A program made the position numbers and the translations under genes. A DNA stretch of 64,000 bases, from NCBI GenBank assembly GCA_964617455.1, contig CAZTYF010000009.1:4452-68451 (forward strand), written 5' to 3'. The DNA comes from Monoglobus sp964617455. GTDB taxonomy: Bacteria > Bacillota > Clostridia > Monoglobales > Monoglobaceae. Shown in pieces: positions 43,582 to 52,336 of this stretch. Each line of letters begins with the position of its first letter. Position 1 is the first letter of the stretch. Below the pieces are notes generated by a model. That model did not search any database and was not told where the DNA came from. It was given only the letters and a program-made list of their open reading frames with translations.

Positions 43582-43583
43582 AA

Positions 43584-44216
43584 TTATGCCTCCAATGCCT
43601 CAAGTACAGCCGCACGGGTATCTGCAATTTCCTCTCTGCCCTTTGCAACTCGCAATATACCCTTTTCTTTGTAATAGTCAATAAGAGGCTCTGTCTGCTC
43701 ATGGTAGGTTTTAAGTCTCGCCCGGACTGTCTCAGGTTTATCGTCCGAGCGAACCCCCAATTCACCGCCGCACTTGTCGCAAATCCCCTCAACCTTTGTG
43801 GGATTATATTCCCGGTGATATGTGGCGCCGCAAGATTTACATTCGAGACGGCCGCTGAGACGCTCCACAATCGTTTCATCGTCAACCTCAAGGGACAAAA
43901 CCTTGTCTATTTCTATAGGCGATGCATCAAGGGATTCCGCTTGAGCTATGGTTCTGGGAAAACCGTCAAGGATAAAGCCGTTCTTGCAGTCGTTCTCCTT
44001 GAATCTGTCATCCATAACCCGTATCATCAAATCATCCGGGATAAGCTTTCCTGCGTTTATGTACCCCTCCGCAATCTTGCCGAGCTCCGTACCCTCGCCT
44101 ATATTTTTCCTCAAAATCGCTCCCGTGGATATGCTTGGTATGCCATAGTGCTCACTGAGCATTTCCGCCTGGGTGCCTTTGCCTGCGCCGGGTGCAGCCA
44201 ACAATATTAATCTCAT
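43584..44216 (-). CDS. adk: Adenylate kinase
   Basis: 210 residues. Interconverts ATP+AMP and 2 ADP. P-loop APGAGKGTQ (8-16), AMP-site DGFPRTIAQAE (about 82-92), and a long LID with a four-cysteine zinc site, CKSC and CDKC (about 126-150), typical of Gram-positive enzymes. Follows secY by 155 bases. AGGAGG precedes the ATG. Confidence 0.97.
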   Translation of the reverse strand: MRLILLAAPGAGKGTQAEMLSEHYGIPSISTGAILRKNIGEGTELGKIAEGYINAGKLIPDDLMIRVMDDRFKENDCKNGFILDGFPRTIAQAESLDASPIEIDKVLSLEVDDETIVERLSGRLECKSCGATYHREYNPTKVEGICDKCGGELGVRSDDKPETVRARLKTYHEQTEPLIDYYKEKGILRVAKGREEIADTRAAVLEALEA

Positions 44217-44371
44217 AAGTCAAACCTCCTTAAAAACACAAATTGCGTTCCATTGACATGCCCTAAGCAATTCCTCCGAATCGAGCAGGAATCTATCAAT
44301 GACGCAAGAGCAGGTATATGCTCGCCGAATCGGGAGCAGCACCTGCTCATACGCTAAATGATTTTTTTCTC

Positions 44372-45655
44372 TTATTCCAAAAATCCTTTGTAGTGACGCA
44401 TCAACATCTGAGATTCGATGCTCTTGACTGTCTCAAGGGCAACACCCACAACGATCAACAGCGATGTGCCGCCGATAGCAAAATTGCTGATACCGATAAC
44501 AAGGTTAAGTATGATAGGCAAAATCGCAATCAAACCGAGGAAAATGGAACCTACCAAAGTTATTCTCGAAAGAACCTTGGAGATATACTCGGATGTTGGG
44601 CGGCCGGGTCTGATGCCCGGGATGAATCCGCCGTTCCTCTTCATATTGTTCGCCATTTCAATGGGATTGAACTGAATTGCGGTATAGAAATATGTGAAGA
44701 ATATTATCAGCAGGAAATACAATATGGCATATACCACCGAATCTGCCGAGAAGAATATCTTCAGGAATGTTCCCCAAAATCCGCTCTGCCCCGCCTGCAC
44801 GCCGAAAAATCCGGCTATTGTGCCCGGGAACGACATAATCGACATAGCAAAGATAATGGGGATAACGCCTGCGGAAGCAACCTTGATAGGAATATGAGTG
44901 CTCTGTCCGCCGTACATCTTTCTGCCTACCATACGCTTAGCATACTGAACCGGAATGCGTCTCTCCGCCTCATTCATGGTGACAACCAACGCAACCGCAA
45001 CAACTATGAGAATGAGAATAGCAATTACACCGATGAGACCAAGGCTGCCGCCTTTTGCATAGGCATAGAGAGACTGGGCCATACTGGGAAGTCTCGAAAC
45101 GATACCGGCAAAGATGATAAGGGAAATGCCGTTGCCGACTCCCTTTTCGGTTATCTGCTCACCAAGCCACATCAGGAAAGATGTGCCTGCGGTGAATGTT
45201 AAGATTACCGTAATTGCACTCAAGAATCCCGGGTTGTCAATCGCATTATAGCTGGACAGCATAAAATACAGACCTATAGCCTGAATCAGCGCCAAGACAA
45301 CCGTACCGTATCTCGTGATCTGAGCAATCTTTCTCCTACCTTCTTCGCCCTGCTTTGAAAGTCTCTCAAGAGCAGGAATGGCAACAGTCAAAAGTTGCAT
45401 AATAATCGACGAGTTGATGTACGGTGTGATGCTCATTGCGAATATTGTGGCATTCTGGAACGCACCGCCGGAAATAATATTGATAAATCCGAATATGGAG
45501 TTATCACCCGTGAATATTTCTCTCATTGCCGCCGGATCCAAAAGAGGAACAGGTATACACGAACCGAGGCGGAAAATAATAAGCATTATTACGGTGTATA
45601 TAAGCTTTTTCCTAAGATCGGCAATTTTCCATGCATTACGAATGGTTTCAAACAT
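44372..45655 (-). CDS. secY: Preprotein translocase subunit SecY
   Basis: 427 residues with ten transmembrane helices forming the protein-conducting channel; helix 1 IVMLIIFRLGSCIPVP-like (IIFRLGSCIPVPLLDP), the plug, and the cytosolic loop with RRIPVQYAKRMVG are visible. SecE and SecG are not in the window. The ATG overlaps the rplO stop (TAATG). Together with LspA it handles the lipoproteins and secreted enzymes of this window. Confidence 0.97.
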   Translation of the reverse strand: MFETIRNAWKIADLRKKLIYTVIMLIIFRLGSCIPVPLLDPAAMREIFTGDNSIFGFINIISGGAFQNATIFAMSITPYINSSIIMQLLTVAIPALERLSKQGEEGRRKIAQITRYGTVVLALIQAIGLYFMLSSYNAIDNPGFLSAITVILTFTAGTSFLMWLGEQITEKGVGNGISLIIFAGIVSRLPSMAQSLYAYAKGGSLGLIGVIAILILIVVAVALVVTMNEAERRIPVQYAKRMVGRKMYGGQSTHIPIKVASAGVIPIIFAMSIMSFPGTIAGFFGVQAGQSGFWGTFLKIFFSADSVVYAILYFLLIIFFTYFYTAIQFNPIEMANNMKRNGGFIPGIRPGRPTSEYISKVLSRITLVGSIFLGLIAILPIILNLVIGISNFAIGGTSLLIVVGVALETVKSIESQMLMRHYKGFLE

Positions 45656-46098
45656 TATCCAATCACCTCAGCCTTTCCGCCGGCCGCAGTGATTTTTTCC
45701 TCTGCGCTCTTGCTGAATCTTGCCGCCTTAACGGTTAATTTTTTATCAAGCTCACCGCGACCCAAGATAACCACACCGTCGTTTATCTTGCTGATAACGC
45801 CGCTTCCCTTTAAAAGCTCAGGCGTTACCTCCGTGCCGTCGTCAAACTTATTAAGCTTTTCGATGTTAATCGAAGTGTACTTCTTTGCAAAGATGTTTGT
45901 GAAACCTCGCTTTGGCAGCCTTCTGTATATAGGCATCTGTCCGCCTTCAAAACCGGGACGAACATGACCGCCGCTTCGAGATTTTTGGCCTTTCTGGCCC
46001 CTACCGGATGTCTTTCCGTTGCCGCTTCCGTGGCCTCTTCCGACTCTGAAAGCCTTCCTCTTCGCGCCCTCTGCCGGAGATAATTCGTGAAGTTTCAT
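45655..46098 (-). CDS. rplO: 50S ribosomal protein L15
   Basis: 147 residues: KLHELSPAEGAKRKAFRVGRGHGSGNGKTSGRGQKGQKSRSG in the N-terminus (fragment VGRGHGSGNGKTSGRGQKGQ) is the extended Gly/Arg tail that threads into 23S rRNA; GGQMPIYRRLPKRGF follows. ATG 46098 follows GGAGGAGGTG; upstream codons are not part of L15. Confidence 0.97.
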   Translation of the reverse strand: MKLHELSPAEGAKRKAFRVGRGHGSGNGKTSGRGQKGQKSRSGGHVRPGFEGGQMPIYRRLPKRGFTNIFAKKYTSINIEKLNKFDDGTEVTPELLKGSGVISKINDGVVILGRGELDKKLTVKAARFSKSAEEKITAAGGKAEVIG

Positions 46099-46148
46099 AG
46101 AGTCCACCTCCTCCTTTTTTTCAAAAATAATAGTATATGACTTTCGCC

Positions 46149-46328
46149 TTATTCAGCTACCGTAACAAGGTGTTTTACCTTGAATATCATTCCTCTGATT
46201 TGAGGATTATCGGGCAATTCTGCCGTTTGATGCAGCTTACGAAGACCCAGCGCCTTTACTGTGGCAACCTGGTCCGGTTTTGCACCGATGGTGCTTTTTG
46301 TTAAAGTTACTTTAATTGTATTAGCCAA
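46149..46328 (-). CDS. rpmD: 50S ribosomal protein L30
   Basis: 59 residues beginning with a TTG start (ANTIKVTLTKSTIG), eight bases after AGGAGG, and containing TVKALGLRKLHQTAELPD and the closing MIFKVKHLVTV. The upstream codons (KQEVRS) encode the ribosome site and are excluded. TTG start is noteworthy. Confidence 0.95.
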   Translation of the reverse strand: MANTIKVTLTKSTIGAKPDQVATVKALGLRKLHQTAELPDNPQIRGMIFKVKHLVTVAE

Positions 46329-46354
46329 GGATCTTACCTCCTGTTTCAAAGCTT

Positions 46355-46885
46355 TTATCCGAGAATCTCCTCGGGCTTCTTGCCTCTCAGTGCGGCAACC
46401 TCCTCAAGACTCTTGAGGGACGCCAACGCCTCAATGGTAGCAGCCACAACATTCTTGGGATTATTGCTGCGTAAGCACTTTGTCCTTATATCTTTAATGC
46501 CCGCGAGTTCCAGCACGGCACGAGCCGCTCCGCCTGCGATAACTCCGGTACCTTGTGCGGCAGGCTTGAGCAGAACTCTGCCTGCGCCGTATTCACCGAT
46601 TATCTCATGGGGAATAGTGGTATCGAGAATCGGGACGGTTATCATATTCTTCTTGGCGTCATCGATGCCCTTGCGTATGGCGTCCGGGATTTCAGCCGCC
46701 TTGCCCATTCCGCATCCTACATGACCGTTGCCATCGCCGACAACAACCAAGGCACTGAATCTGAAGTTTCTGCCGCCCTTTACAACTTTCGCAACACGAT
46801 TCAAATAAACCACTTTTTCCTCAAGCTCCAACACATCTGCATCGATACGCTCTTGCTTTTTGGTTCTTTCGCCCTTTTCTGCCAT
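46355..46885 (-). CDS. rpsE: 30S ribosomal protein S5
   Basis: 176 residues. A double-stranded-RNA-like N-terminal fold (VVYLNRVAKVVKGGRNFRFSALVVVGD, fragment RVAKVVKGGRNFRFSALVV) and the C-terminal GVIAGGAARAVLELAGI. S5 affects decoding accuracy and helicase activity at the mRNA entrance. ATG follows GAGGTG. Confidence 0.97.
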   Translation of the reverse strand: MAEKGERTKKQERIDADVLELEEKVVYLNRVAKVVKGGRNFRFSALVVVGDGNGHVGCGMGKAAEIPDAIRKGIDDAKKNMITVPILDTTIPHEIIGEYGAGRVLLKPAAQGTGVIAGGAARAVLELAGIKDIRTKCLRSNNPKNVVAATIEALASLKSLEEVAALRGKKPEEILG

Positions 46886-46911
46886 TTATCGTTTCACCTC
46901 TTTCTTTAACA

Positions 46912-47274
46912 TTAGAACTTCAAACCGCCCTCACGAGCACCCGCAGCCAATTCGGCTACTCTGCCGTGATACAAATATCCGCCTCTGTCGAATACTACCG
47001 TTGTAATACCCTTGTCGAGGGCCTTCTTCGCAATCAGTTCTCCGACTGCTTTGGCGGCGGTTTTGTTTCCGCCGTATGTACCCTTAAGCTCCGAATCAAG
47101 GGAAGATGCGGCTGCCAAGGTATTGCCGGTCTCATCGTCAATCACCTGAGCATAGATATTCTTAAGACTTCTGAAAACACAGAGCCTGGGTCGGTCGGAT
47201 GTACCCGATATCTTTTTGCGTACCCTCTCGTGCCTCGCTTGTCTTGATACATTACTGCTTTCGTTTTTTATCAT
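46912..47274 (-). CDS. rplR: 50S ribosomal protein L18
   Basis: 120 residues. Binds 5S rRNA together with L5. RHERVRKKISGTSDRPRL, then VFRSLKNIYAQVIDDETG and the closing FDRGGYLYHGRVAELAAGAREGGLKF (fragment RGGYLYHGRVAELAAGAREG) are characteristic. GGAGGTG site. Confidence 0.97.
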   Translation of the reverse strand: MIKNESSNVSRQARHERVRKKISGTSDRPRLCVFRSLKNIYAQVIDDETGNTLAAASSLDSELKGTYGGNKTAAKAVGELIAKKALDKGITTVVFDRGGYLYHGRVAELAAGAREGGLKF

Positions 47275-47295
47275 ATTCGCACCTCCATGGGACCG

Positions 47296-47841
47296 CTATT
47301 TCTTAGCGCCCGTCTTACCTTCCTTGCGTCTGATGTGTTCGTCAACATATTTGATACCCTTGCCTTTATAGGGTTCGGGAGGTCTTTTCTCTCTTATTTC
47401 TGCGGCAAACTGACCGACTTTTTGCTTATCCGGGCCGGAAATTATAATTTGATTCGGCTTCGGAACATCAATGGTAATGCCGTCTGTTTCCTCAACCTCA
47501 ACTTGGTGAGAATAACCCAAATTCATAACCAGCTTGTTTCCTTGTTTTTGGGCTCTGTAACCGACTCCGTTTATCTCAAGTTCTTTCTTGAAGCCCTCGC
47601 TTGTGCCGACAACCATATTATGCAGCAGAGAACGGGTTAAACCATGAAGAGCTTTATGTCTCTTGATGTCCGACGGACGCTTAACACTGATTGTGTCGCC
47701 GTCTTTGGTGATGACCATCTCCGCAGGCATAACCTGATGAAGTTCGCCTTTCGGACCCTTGACGGTCACCTCATTGTTTTCACCGATTGTTACATCCACT
47801 CCCGTGGGAATGGTGATCGGCATCTTTCCTATACGTGACAA
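47296..47841 (-). CDS. rplF: 50S ribosomal protein L6
   Basis: 181 residues, two copies of the L6 fold. SRIGKMPITIPTGVDV at the N-terminus and ISGPDKQKVGQFAAEIR with RPPEPYKGKGIKY at the C-terminus match L6. The start is TTG at 47841, seven or eight bases after AGGAGG, since the conserved N-terminal sequence begins there. Confidence 0.96.
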   Translation of the reverse strand: MSRIGKMPITIPTGVDVTIGENNEVTVKGPKGELHQVMPAEMVITKDGDTISVKRPSDIKRHKALHGLTRSLLHNMVVGTSEGFKKELEINGVGYRAQKQGNKLVMNLGYSHQVEVEETDGITIDVPKPNQIIISGPDKQKVGQFAAEIREKRPPEPYKGKGIKYVDEHIRRKEGKTGAKK

Positions 47842-47863
47842 TGATTTCTCCTCCTTTCTCCCT

Positions 47864-48262
47864 TTACCAGATGAATGCCAGCACCTCTCCGCCTACATTC
47901 TGACGGCGTGCTTCTTTATCTGTCATAACGCCCTTGGATGTGGATATAATCGCAATTCCGAGGCCTTTTAATACTTTCGGCAAGTCATCCTTGGACGCAT
48001 ATGTTCTCAGGCCCGGCTTTGAAACCCTTCTGAGGCCCGTTAATACCTTCTGCTTATTCTCCGCATATTTAAGTGTGATACGGATTACACCCTGAACGCC
48101 ATCGTCAATATATTCGGCGCTCTTAACATATCCCTCATTCACCAAAATATCTGCAATCGCCTTTTTCATATTCGATGCAGGCACATCAACCGTCTCGTGA
48201 CGAGCATCGTTGGCATTTCTGATTCTGGTCAGCATATCTGCTATAGGATCTGTAATATGCAT
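47864..48262 (-). CDS. rpsH: 30S ribosomal protein S8
   Basis: 132 residues. HITDPIADMLTRIRNANDARH at the start and STSKGVMTDKEARRQNVGGEVLAFIW at the end (fragments DPIADMLTRIRNAN and GVMTDKEARRQNVGGE) are diagnostic. S8 is a primary binder of 16S helix 21 and in some bacteria represses the spc operon by binding L5 mRNA. Confidence 0.97.
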   Translation of the reverse strand: MHITDPIADMLTRIRNANDARHETVDVPASNMKKAIADILVNEGYVKSAEYIDDGVQGVIRITLKYAENKQKVLTGLRRVSKPGLRTYASKDDLPKVLKGLGIAIISTSKGVMTDKEARRQNVGGEVLAFIW

Positions 48263-48383
48263 TTAGACTTTCCTCCTTTTTATCGGACTGTGGTGCGGGA
48301 TCGGGTCTGCCTTACGCAGCCGTTCCACACCCCGCTTATATGTGTTATCACTCCGCAAAGTGCGAGCCGATTATCCCATTACA

Positions 48384-48569
48384 TTACCAGGAAGCTTTCT
48401 TTACGCCGGGAATCTGGCCTTTGTAGGCAAGCTCGCGGAAGCATATTCTGCAAACACCGAATTTGCGAAGATAGGCATGTGGTCTGCCGCAAATCTTGCA
48501 TCTGTTGTATTCGCGCGTTGAATACTTCTGCTTTTTCTGCTGCTTATTTATCATTGACTTTTTAGCCAT
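48384..48569 (-). CDS. rpsN: 30S ribosomal protein S14, type Z (zinc-binding)
   Basis: 61 residues with CKICGRPHAYLRKFGVCRIC (C-x2-C-x12-C-x2-C), the zinc knuckle of the type Z form. The N-terminus (KSMINKQQKKQKYSTREYNRC fragments KSMINKQQKK and YSTREYNRC) and the ending GVKKASW match. It marks a Gram-positive lineage; paralogues lacking cysteines, if any, are elsewhere. Confidence 0.96.
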   Translation of the reverse strand: MAKKSMINKQQKKQKYSTREYNRCKICGRPHAYLRKFGVCRICFRELAYKGQIPGVKKASW

Positions 48570-48601
48570 AAGCTCTTTTCCTCCTTATTTCCTGCTTGAT
48601 A

Positions 48602-49138
48602 CTATCTTGTAAAGGGTGCGCCCATCAAGGTGAGAAGCTCTTTTGCCTCCTCGTCGGTTTTGGCGGTCGTTACAAAATTTATATCCATGCCTCTGATTTT
48701 GTCAATCTTGTCATACTCGATTTCCGGGAAAATCAGCTGCTCTCTGACACCAAGGTTATAGTTTCCTCTGCCGTCAAAGGAATTGGGATTGATTCCTCTG
48801 AAATCGCGTACTCGGGGCAATGCCGCATTGAAGAGTCTGTCAACAAACTCATACATCCGCGAGCGCCTCAGAGTGACTTTGCAGCCAAGGTTCATGCCTT
48901 CTCTGACTTTAAAAGTTGCGACGGACTTCTTTGCCTTGGTTATAATGGCTTTTTGGCCGGTAATTATGGCAAGGTCTCCGGCAGCGTTCTCGCAAGCCTT
49001 GGAATTCTCTCGAGCATCGCTGACGCCCATATTTATAACTACCTTAACGAGCTTGGGAATTTCCATAACACTCTTGTAGTTAAACTTAGACATCATGGCA
49101 TCCTTGATCTCTTTGTTATATCTCTCTTCAAGTCTCAT
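48602..49138 (-). CDS. rplE: 50S ribosomal protein L5
   Basis: 178 residues. MRLEERYNKEIKDAMM at the start, FRGINPNSFDGRGNYNLGVREQLIFPEIEYD in the C-terminal half (fragment DGRGNYNLGVREQLIFPEI). Binds 5S rRNA and contacts the P-site tRNA. AGGAGG site. Confidence 0.97.
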   Translation of the reverse strand: MRLEERYNKEIKDAMMSKFNYKSVMEIPKLVKVVINMGVSDARENSKACENAAGDLAIITGQKAIITKAKKSVATFKVREGMNLGCKVTLRRSRMYEFVDRLFNAALPRVRDFRGINPNSFDGRGNYNLGVREQLIFPEIEYDKIDKIRGMDINFVTTAKTDEEAKELLTLMGAPFTR

Positions 49139-49165
49139 ATCAGACTTTTACCTCCTTCCTGAAGT

Positions 49166-49486
49166 TTAAAACGTTTCCCCGCACTTCTTGCAGTAGCGAA
49201 CATGTGAGCCATCTTCAAGAATTCTGCGTCCTACTCTCGTGGGAGAACCGCATTTGTCGCAGAGGAGCATAACTTTGCTGGCATAAATAGGTGTCTCCTG
49301 CTGGATAATACCTCCGACTTCGCCCATTCTGCGAGGCTTTTTATGCTTTGTCGCCACTGATACGCCTTCTACGATAACGGTGCGTTTATCCGGGTCAACG
49401 GATAAAACCTTGCCTTTTTTGCCCTTGTCCTTGCCGGTGCGAACAACCACTTGGTCGCCGGTTCTGACATGCATTTTTGCAGACAT
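49166..49486 (-). CDS. rplX: 50S ribosomal protein L24
   Basis: 106 residues. Contains a KOW motif near the N-terminus (VRTGDQVVVRTGKDKGKKGKV fragment GDQVVVRTGKDKGKKGKV) and a C-terminal zinc-ribbon-like C-x2-C pair (CDKC, CKKC). ATG 49486 six bases after AGGAGG; the upstream frame is not L24. Initiates 50S assembly. Confidence 0.96.
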   Translation of the reverse strand: MSAKMHVRTGDQVVVRTGKDKGKKGKVLSVDPDKRTVIVEGVSVATKHKKPRRMGEVGGIIQQETPIYASKVMLLCDKCGSPTRVGRRILEDGSHVRYCKKCGETF

Positions 49487-49554
49487 CGTATTCCTCCTAT
49501 TCATATTCCGCCGGGGTAGTCCCGGCCCTTTCTCGAAATTCTAAACCCGCCCCA

Positions 49555-49923
49555 CTAAAGCACTTCGGGAGCAAGGGACAAAATTTTCATATAATCCTTA
49601 TCTCTCAGCTCTCTTGCCACGGGACCGAATATACGTGTTCCTCTCGGGGTTTTGTCATCCCTGATCAGCACTGCGGCATTTTCATCAAATCTGATTTTTG
49701 AACCGTCGTTCCTCTGTATACCGTTCTTGGTGCGCACGATAACGGCTTTCACAATTTCGCCTTTTTTTACACCGCCGCCGGGCGTTGCTTTTTTAACGGA
49801 AGCTGTTATTACGTCGCCGATATTGCCGTATCTTCTGAAAGAACCGCCCATAACACGGATACACAGGATCTCCTTCGCGCCGCTGTTGTCAGCAACCTTT
49901 AGTATAGTTTGCTGTTGTACCAT
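49555..49923 (-). CDS. rplN: 50S ribosomal protein L14
   Basis: 122 residues, normal. VQQQTILKVADNSGAKEILCIRV (fragment TILKVADNSGAKEILCIRV), KKGEIVKAVIVRT and the C-terminal ELRDKDYMKILSLAPEVL mark L14, a component of the inter-subunit bridge B8. AGGAGG site. Confidence 0.97.
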   Translation of the reverse strand: MVQQQTILKVADNSGAKEILCIRVMGGSFRRYGNIGDVITASVKKATPGGGVKKGEIVKAVIVRTKNGIQRNDGSKIRFDENAAVLIRDDKTPRGTRIFGPVARELRDKDYMKILSLAPEVL

Positions 49924-49985
49924 AACGGAATTCCTCCTATCTCACTCTTAAATCTGAATTCTAAAACCAAGTGTGTCGGATAAGC

Positions 49986-50243
49986 TTATTTTGCCTTCTC
50001 GACTATCTCAACCAACCTCCATCTCTTGTCCTTCGAAATGGGTTTGGTCTCCATAACCCTGACTCTGTCGCCTATGCCGCACTCATTGTTCTCGTCATGG
50101 GCTTTGAGTTTATAGGTTCTCTTCATTACTTTGTTGTAGAGGGGGTGCTTGATGTTTTCTCTGATGGCAACAACGATTGTCTTGTCCATCTTGTCGCTTA
50201 CTACCTCACCTATACGCGTCTTGCGATAATTTCGTTCTTCCAT
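49986..50243 (-). CDS. rpsQ: 30S ribosomal protein S17
   Basis: 85 residues, an OB-fold: GEVVSDKMDKTIVVAI and RTYKLKAHDENNECGIGDRVRVMETKP (fragment KAHDENNECGIGDRVRVMET). Binds 16S rRNA helices 7 and 11. ATG after GGAGGTG. Confidence 0.97.
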   Translation of the reverse strand: MEERNYRKTRIGEVVSDKMDKTIVVAIRENIKHPLYNKVMKRTYKLKAHDENNECGIGDRVRVMETKPISKDKRWRLVEIVEKAK

Positions 50244-50259
50244 TTATTATCCGCACCTC

Positions 50260-50472
50260 CTATGCATTAATGCCGGTGTTCAACCCCAGCTGCTTCTCTT
50301 TCAGAACCGTTTTGCATCTCGCAATGTCTTTCTTTACGCTGACCATTCTCATGGGATTATCCAATTGGTTGGTAGCATTCTGAAACCGCAAGTTGAACAG
50401 CTCTTCCTTTAAGTCCTGAACCTTATCCTCAAGTTCCTGAGGGGAAAGATCTCTGATTTCATCTATTTTCAT
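50260..50472 (-). CDS. rpmC: 50S ribosomal protein L29
   Basis: 70 residues, a helical hairpin: DEIRDLSPQELEDKVQDLKEELFNLRFQ (fragment LSPQELEDKVQDLKEELFNL) and VKKDIARCKTVLKEK. Lies at the peptide exit tunnel next to L23. The ATG overlaps the rplP stop by one base. Confidence 0.97.
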   Translation of the reverse strand: MKIDEIRDLSPQELEDKVQDLKEELFNLRFQNATNQLDNPMRMVSVKKDIARCKTVLKEKQLGLNTGINA

Positions 50473-50903
50473 TAACTATCACCTTCCGTTTCTTGGTCGG
50501 CCTTTCTGACAAACTTACACTTCATAGGCAGTTTGTGCATGGCAAGACGCAAAGCCTCACGGGCGGTATTCTCCGAAACGCCGCCTATTTCAAACATAAC
50601 TTTTCCGGGTTTAACAACCGCTACCCAATACTCGGGTGCGCCCTTACCTTTACCCATACGAGTCTCGGCAGGCTTCTTACTTACGCTCTTGTCGGGAAAT
50701 ATCTTTATCCAAACCTTGCCGCCTCTTCGGGTGTAACGAGTCATCGCAACACGAGCAGCCTCTATTTGGTTGCTGGTTATCCAAGCGGGAGCCGCGGCCA
50801 TCAAACCATACTCGCCATAGGTCACCTTGTTGCCTCTGTGTGCGGCACCTTTCATACGGCCTCTGTGAGACCTTCTGTATTTAACTCTTTTGGGGGATAA
50901 CAT
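50472..50903 (-). CDS. rplP: 50S ribosomal protein L16
   Basis: 143 residues. LSPKRVKYRRSHRGRMKGAAHRGN (fragment KRVKYRRSHRGRMKGAAHRG), RYTRRGGKVWIKIFPDKS and the ETRMGKGKGAPEYWVAVVK block are diagnostic. Organises the A-site region. Overlaps rpsC by one base. Confidence 0.97.
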   Translation of the reverse strand: MLSPKRVKYRRSHRGRMKGAAHRGNKVTYGEYGLMAAAPAWITSNQIEAARVAMTRYTRRGGKVWIKIFPDKSVSKKPAETRMGKGKGAPEYWVAVVKPGKVMFEIGGVSENTAREALRLAMHKLPMKCKFVRKADQETEGDS

Positions 50904-51652
50904 TATCTTCTGCCTCCTCTCTGGTCGGCATTCCTACGCTGCCGAGGTGCATCCGACCTGTTTCTTCTGCGAGGACGACGATCTCTCTCACCGATTTCCG
51001 CCGATCTGCTTGTTACCGCCTTGTCGGTGAGGACTTCACCTTTGTATATCCACACCTTGACACCGATTTTGCCATAGGTTGTGTTTGCTTCCGCAAACCC
51101 GTAATCTATGTCCGCTCTGAGCGTCTGAAGGGGAATCGTGCCCTCATGGTAATGCTCAACTCGGGCAATTTCAGCTCCGCCTACGCGGCCCGCCACCTGA
51201 GTTTTGATACCCTTGGCACCAAGCTTCATGGCTCTGCCCATACACTGCTTCATGGCTTTTCTGAAAGATATACGTCTTTCAAGCTGTGACGCAATGTTTT
51301 CCGCAACAAGCTGTGCACTGAGATCGGGCTCCCGAACTTCGATAACATTCAGGATTATTGTCTTGCCCGTCATCTTTTCCAACTCTTTCTTGAGTTTCTC
51401 TATCTCGCTGCCGCCTTTTCCGATAACGATACCCGGTTTGCCGGCGTGTATTGAAATGCGAATCTTGTTTGCGAATTTTTCTATCTCTATATTTGCAACT
51501 CCGGCCTGGAATAACTTCTTCTTCAAGAATTCTCTGAGGTTATAGTCCTCAACGAGGCTGTCGCCGAAGTCTTTTTTGCTTGCAAACCACCGTGAATCCC
51601 AGTCTTTGATAATTCCGACTCTGAGACCATGTGGATTAACTTTTTGACCCAT
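50903..51652 (-). CDS. rpsC: 30S ribosomal protein S3
   Basis: 249 residues. A KH domain with IVIGKGGSEIEKLKKEL (about 74-90) and a C-terminal S3 domain with GRVGGAEIARVEHYHEGTIPLQTLRADIDYG (fragments GRVGGAEIARVEHYHEG and TLRADIDYG). The tail from about 215 is very Arg-rich (RPRRRNRSDAPRQRRNADQ), longer than many homologues. AGGAGG site. Confidence 0.97.
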   Translation of the reverse strand: MGQKVNPHGLRVGIIKDWDSRWFASKKDFGDSLVEDYNLREFLKKKLFQAGVANIEIEKFANKIRISIHAGKPGIVIGKGGSEIEKLKKELEKMTGKTIILNVIEVREPDLSAQLVAENIASQLERRISFRKAMKQCMGRAMKLGAKGIKTQVAGRVGGAEIARVEHYHEGTIPLQTLRADIDYGFAEANTTYGKIGVKVWIYKGEVLTDKAVTSRSAEIGERDRRPRRRNRSDAPRQRRNADQRGGRR

Positions 51653-51669
51653 GCTGTTTTCCTCCTATC

Positions 51670-52005
51670 TTATTCCTTTTCCTGAAGTTTCACCGTTATG
51701 TGGCTTGTTTTCTTGTTTATTCTGAATGCGCGTCCTTGTGCTCTGGCTCTGATTCTCTTGAGAGTCGGTCCCTGGTCGGCGTAAATTTCCGAAATATACA
51801 ACCTTTCAACATCCATATGATGGTTGTTTTCCGCATTGGCAATTGCAGAATTTAAAAGCTTCTCAACAACCGGGCTTGCCGCCTTGGGTGTATGTCTCAG
51901 GATACCGATTGCCTCACCCACCGACTTGTTTCTGATAAGGTCGATGACGGCACGAACCTTACGTGGCGCAATACGCACATGAGTAACCTTTGCTACTGCT
52001 TCCAT
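51670..52005 (-). CDS. rplV: 50S ribosomal protein L22
   Basis: 111 residues: AKVTHVRIAPRKVRAVIDLIR at the start and the tunnel-lining beta hairpin ARAQGRAFRINKKTSHITV near the C-terminus, the site affected in macrolide resistance. ATG 52005 after AAAGGAG; upstream codons excluded. Confidence 0.97.
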   Translation of the reverse strand: MEAVAKVTHVRIAPRKVRAVIDLIRNKSVGEAIGILRHTPKAASPVVEKLLNSAIANAENNHHMDVERLYISEIYADQGPTLKRIRARAQGRAFRINKKTSHITVKLQEKE

Positions 52006-52049
52006 ATCTGTATGGCTCCTTTCAATACTCGTTTTCTTCAATATGCGCC

Positions 52050-52322
52050 TTAGCCTGTTGTCTTGGCTCCGGCGTGACCCCTGAATGTTCTTGTGGGAGC
52101 AAACTCACCCAACTTGTGACCGACCATATCCTCACTGACATACACGGGAACATGCTTTCTTCCGTCATAAACCGCTATGGTATGACCTACCATTTCAGGG
52201 AATATTGTGGAAGCTCTTGACCAAGTCTTCAAAACGCTCTTTTCGTTTTTTTCGTTCATGGCGACGATTCTCGCTAAAAGTTTCTTTTCAACGAAAGGCC
52301 CTTTTTTAACACTTCTACCCAT
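52050..52322 (-). CDS. rpsS: 30S ribosomal protein S19
   Basis: 90 residues: RSVKKGPFVEKKLL, TWSRASTIFPEMVGHTIAVY and VGHKLGEFAPTRTFRGHAG. Contacts the 50S A-site finger. AGGGAG site. Confidence 0.97.
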   Translation of the reverse strand: MGRSVKKGPFVEKKLLARIVAMNEKNEKSVLKTWSRASTIFPEMVGHTIAVYDGRKHVPVYVSEDMVGHKLGEFAPTRTFRGHAGAKTTG

Positions 52323-52336
52323 TCTCTATTCCCTCC

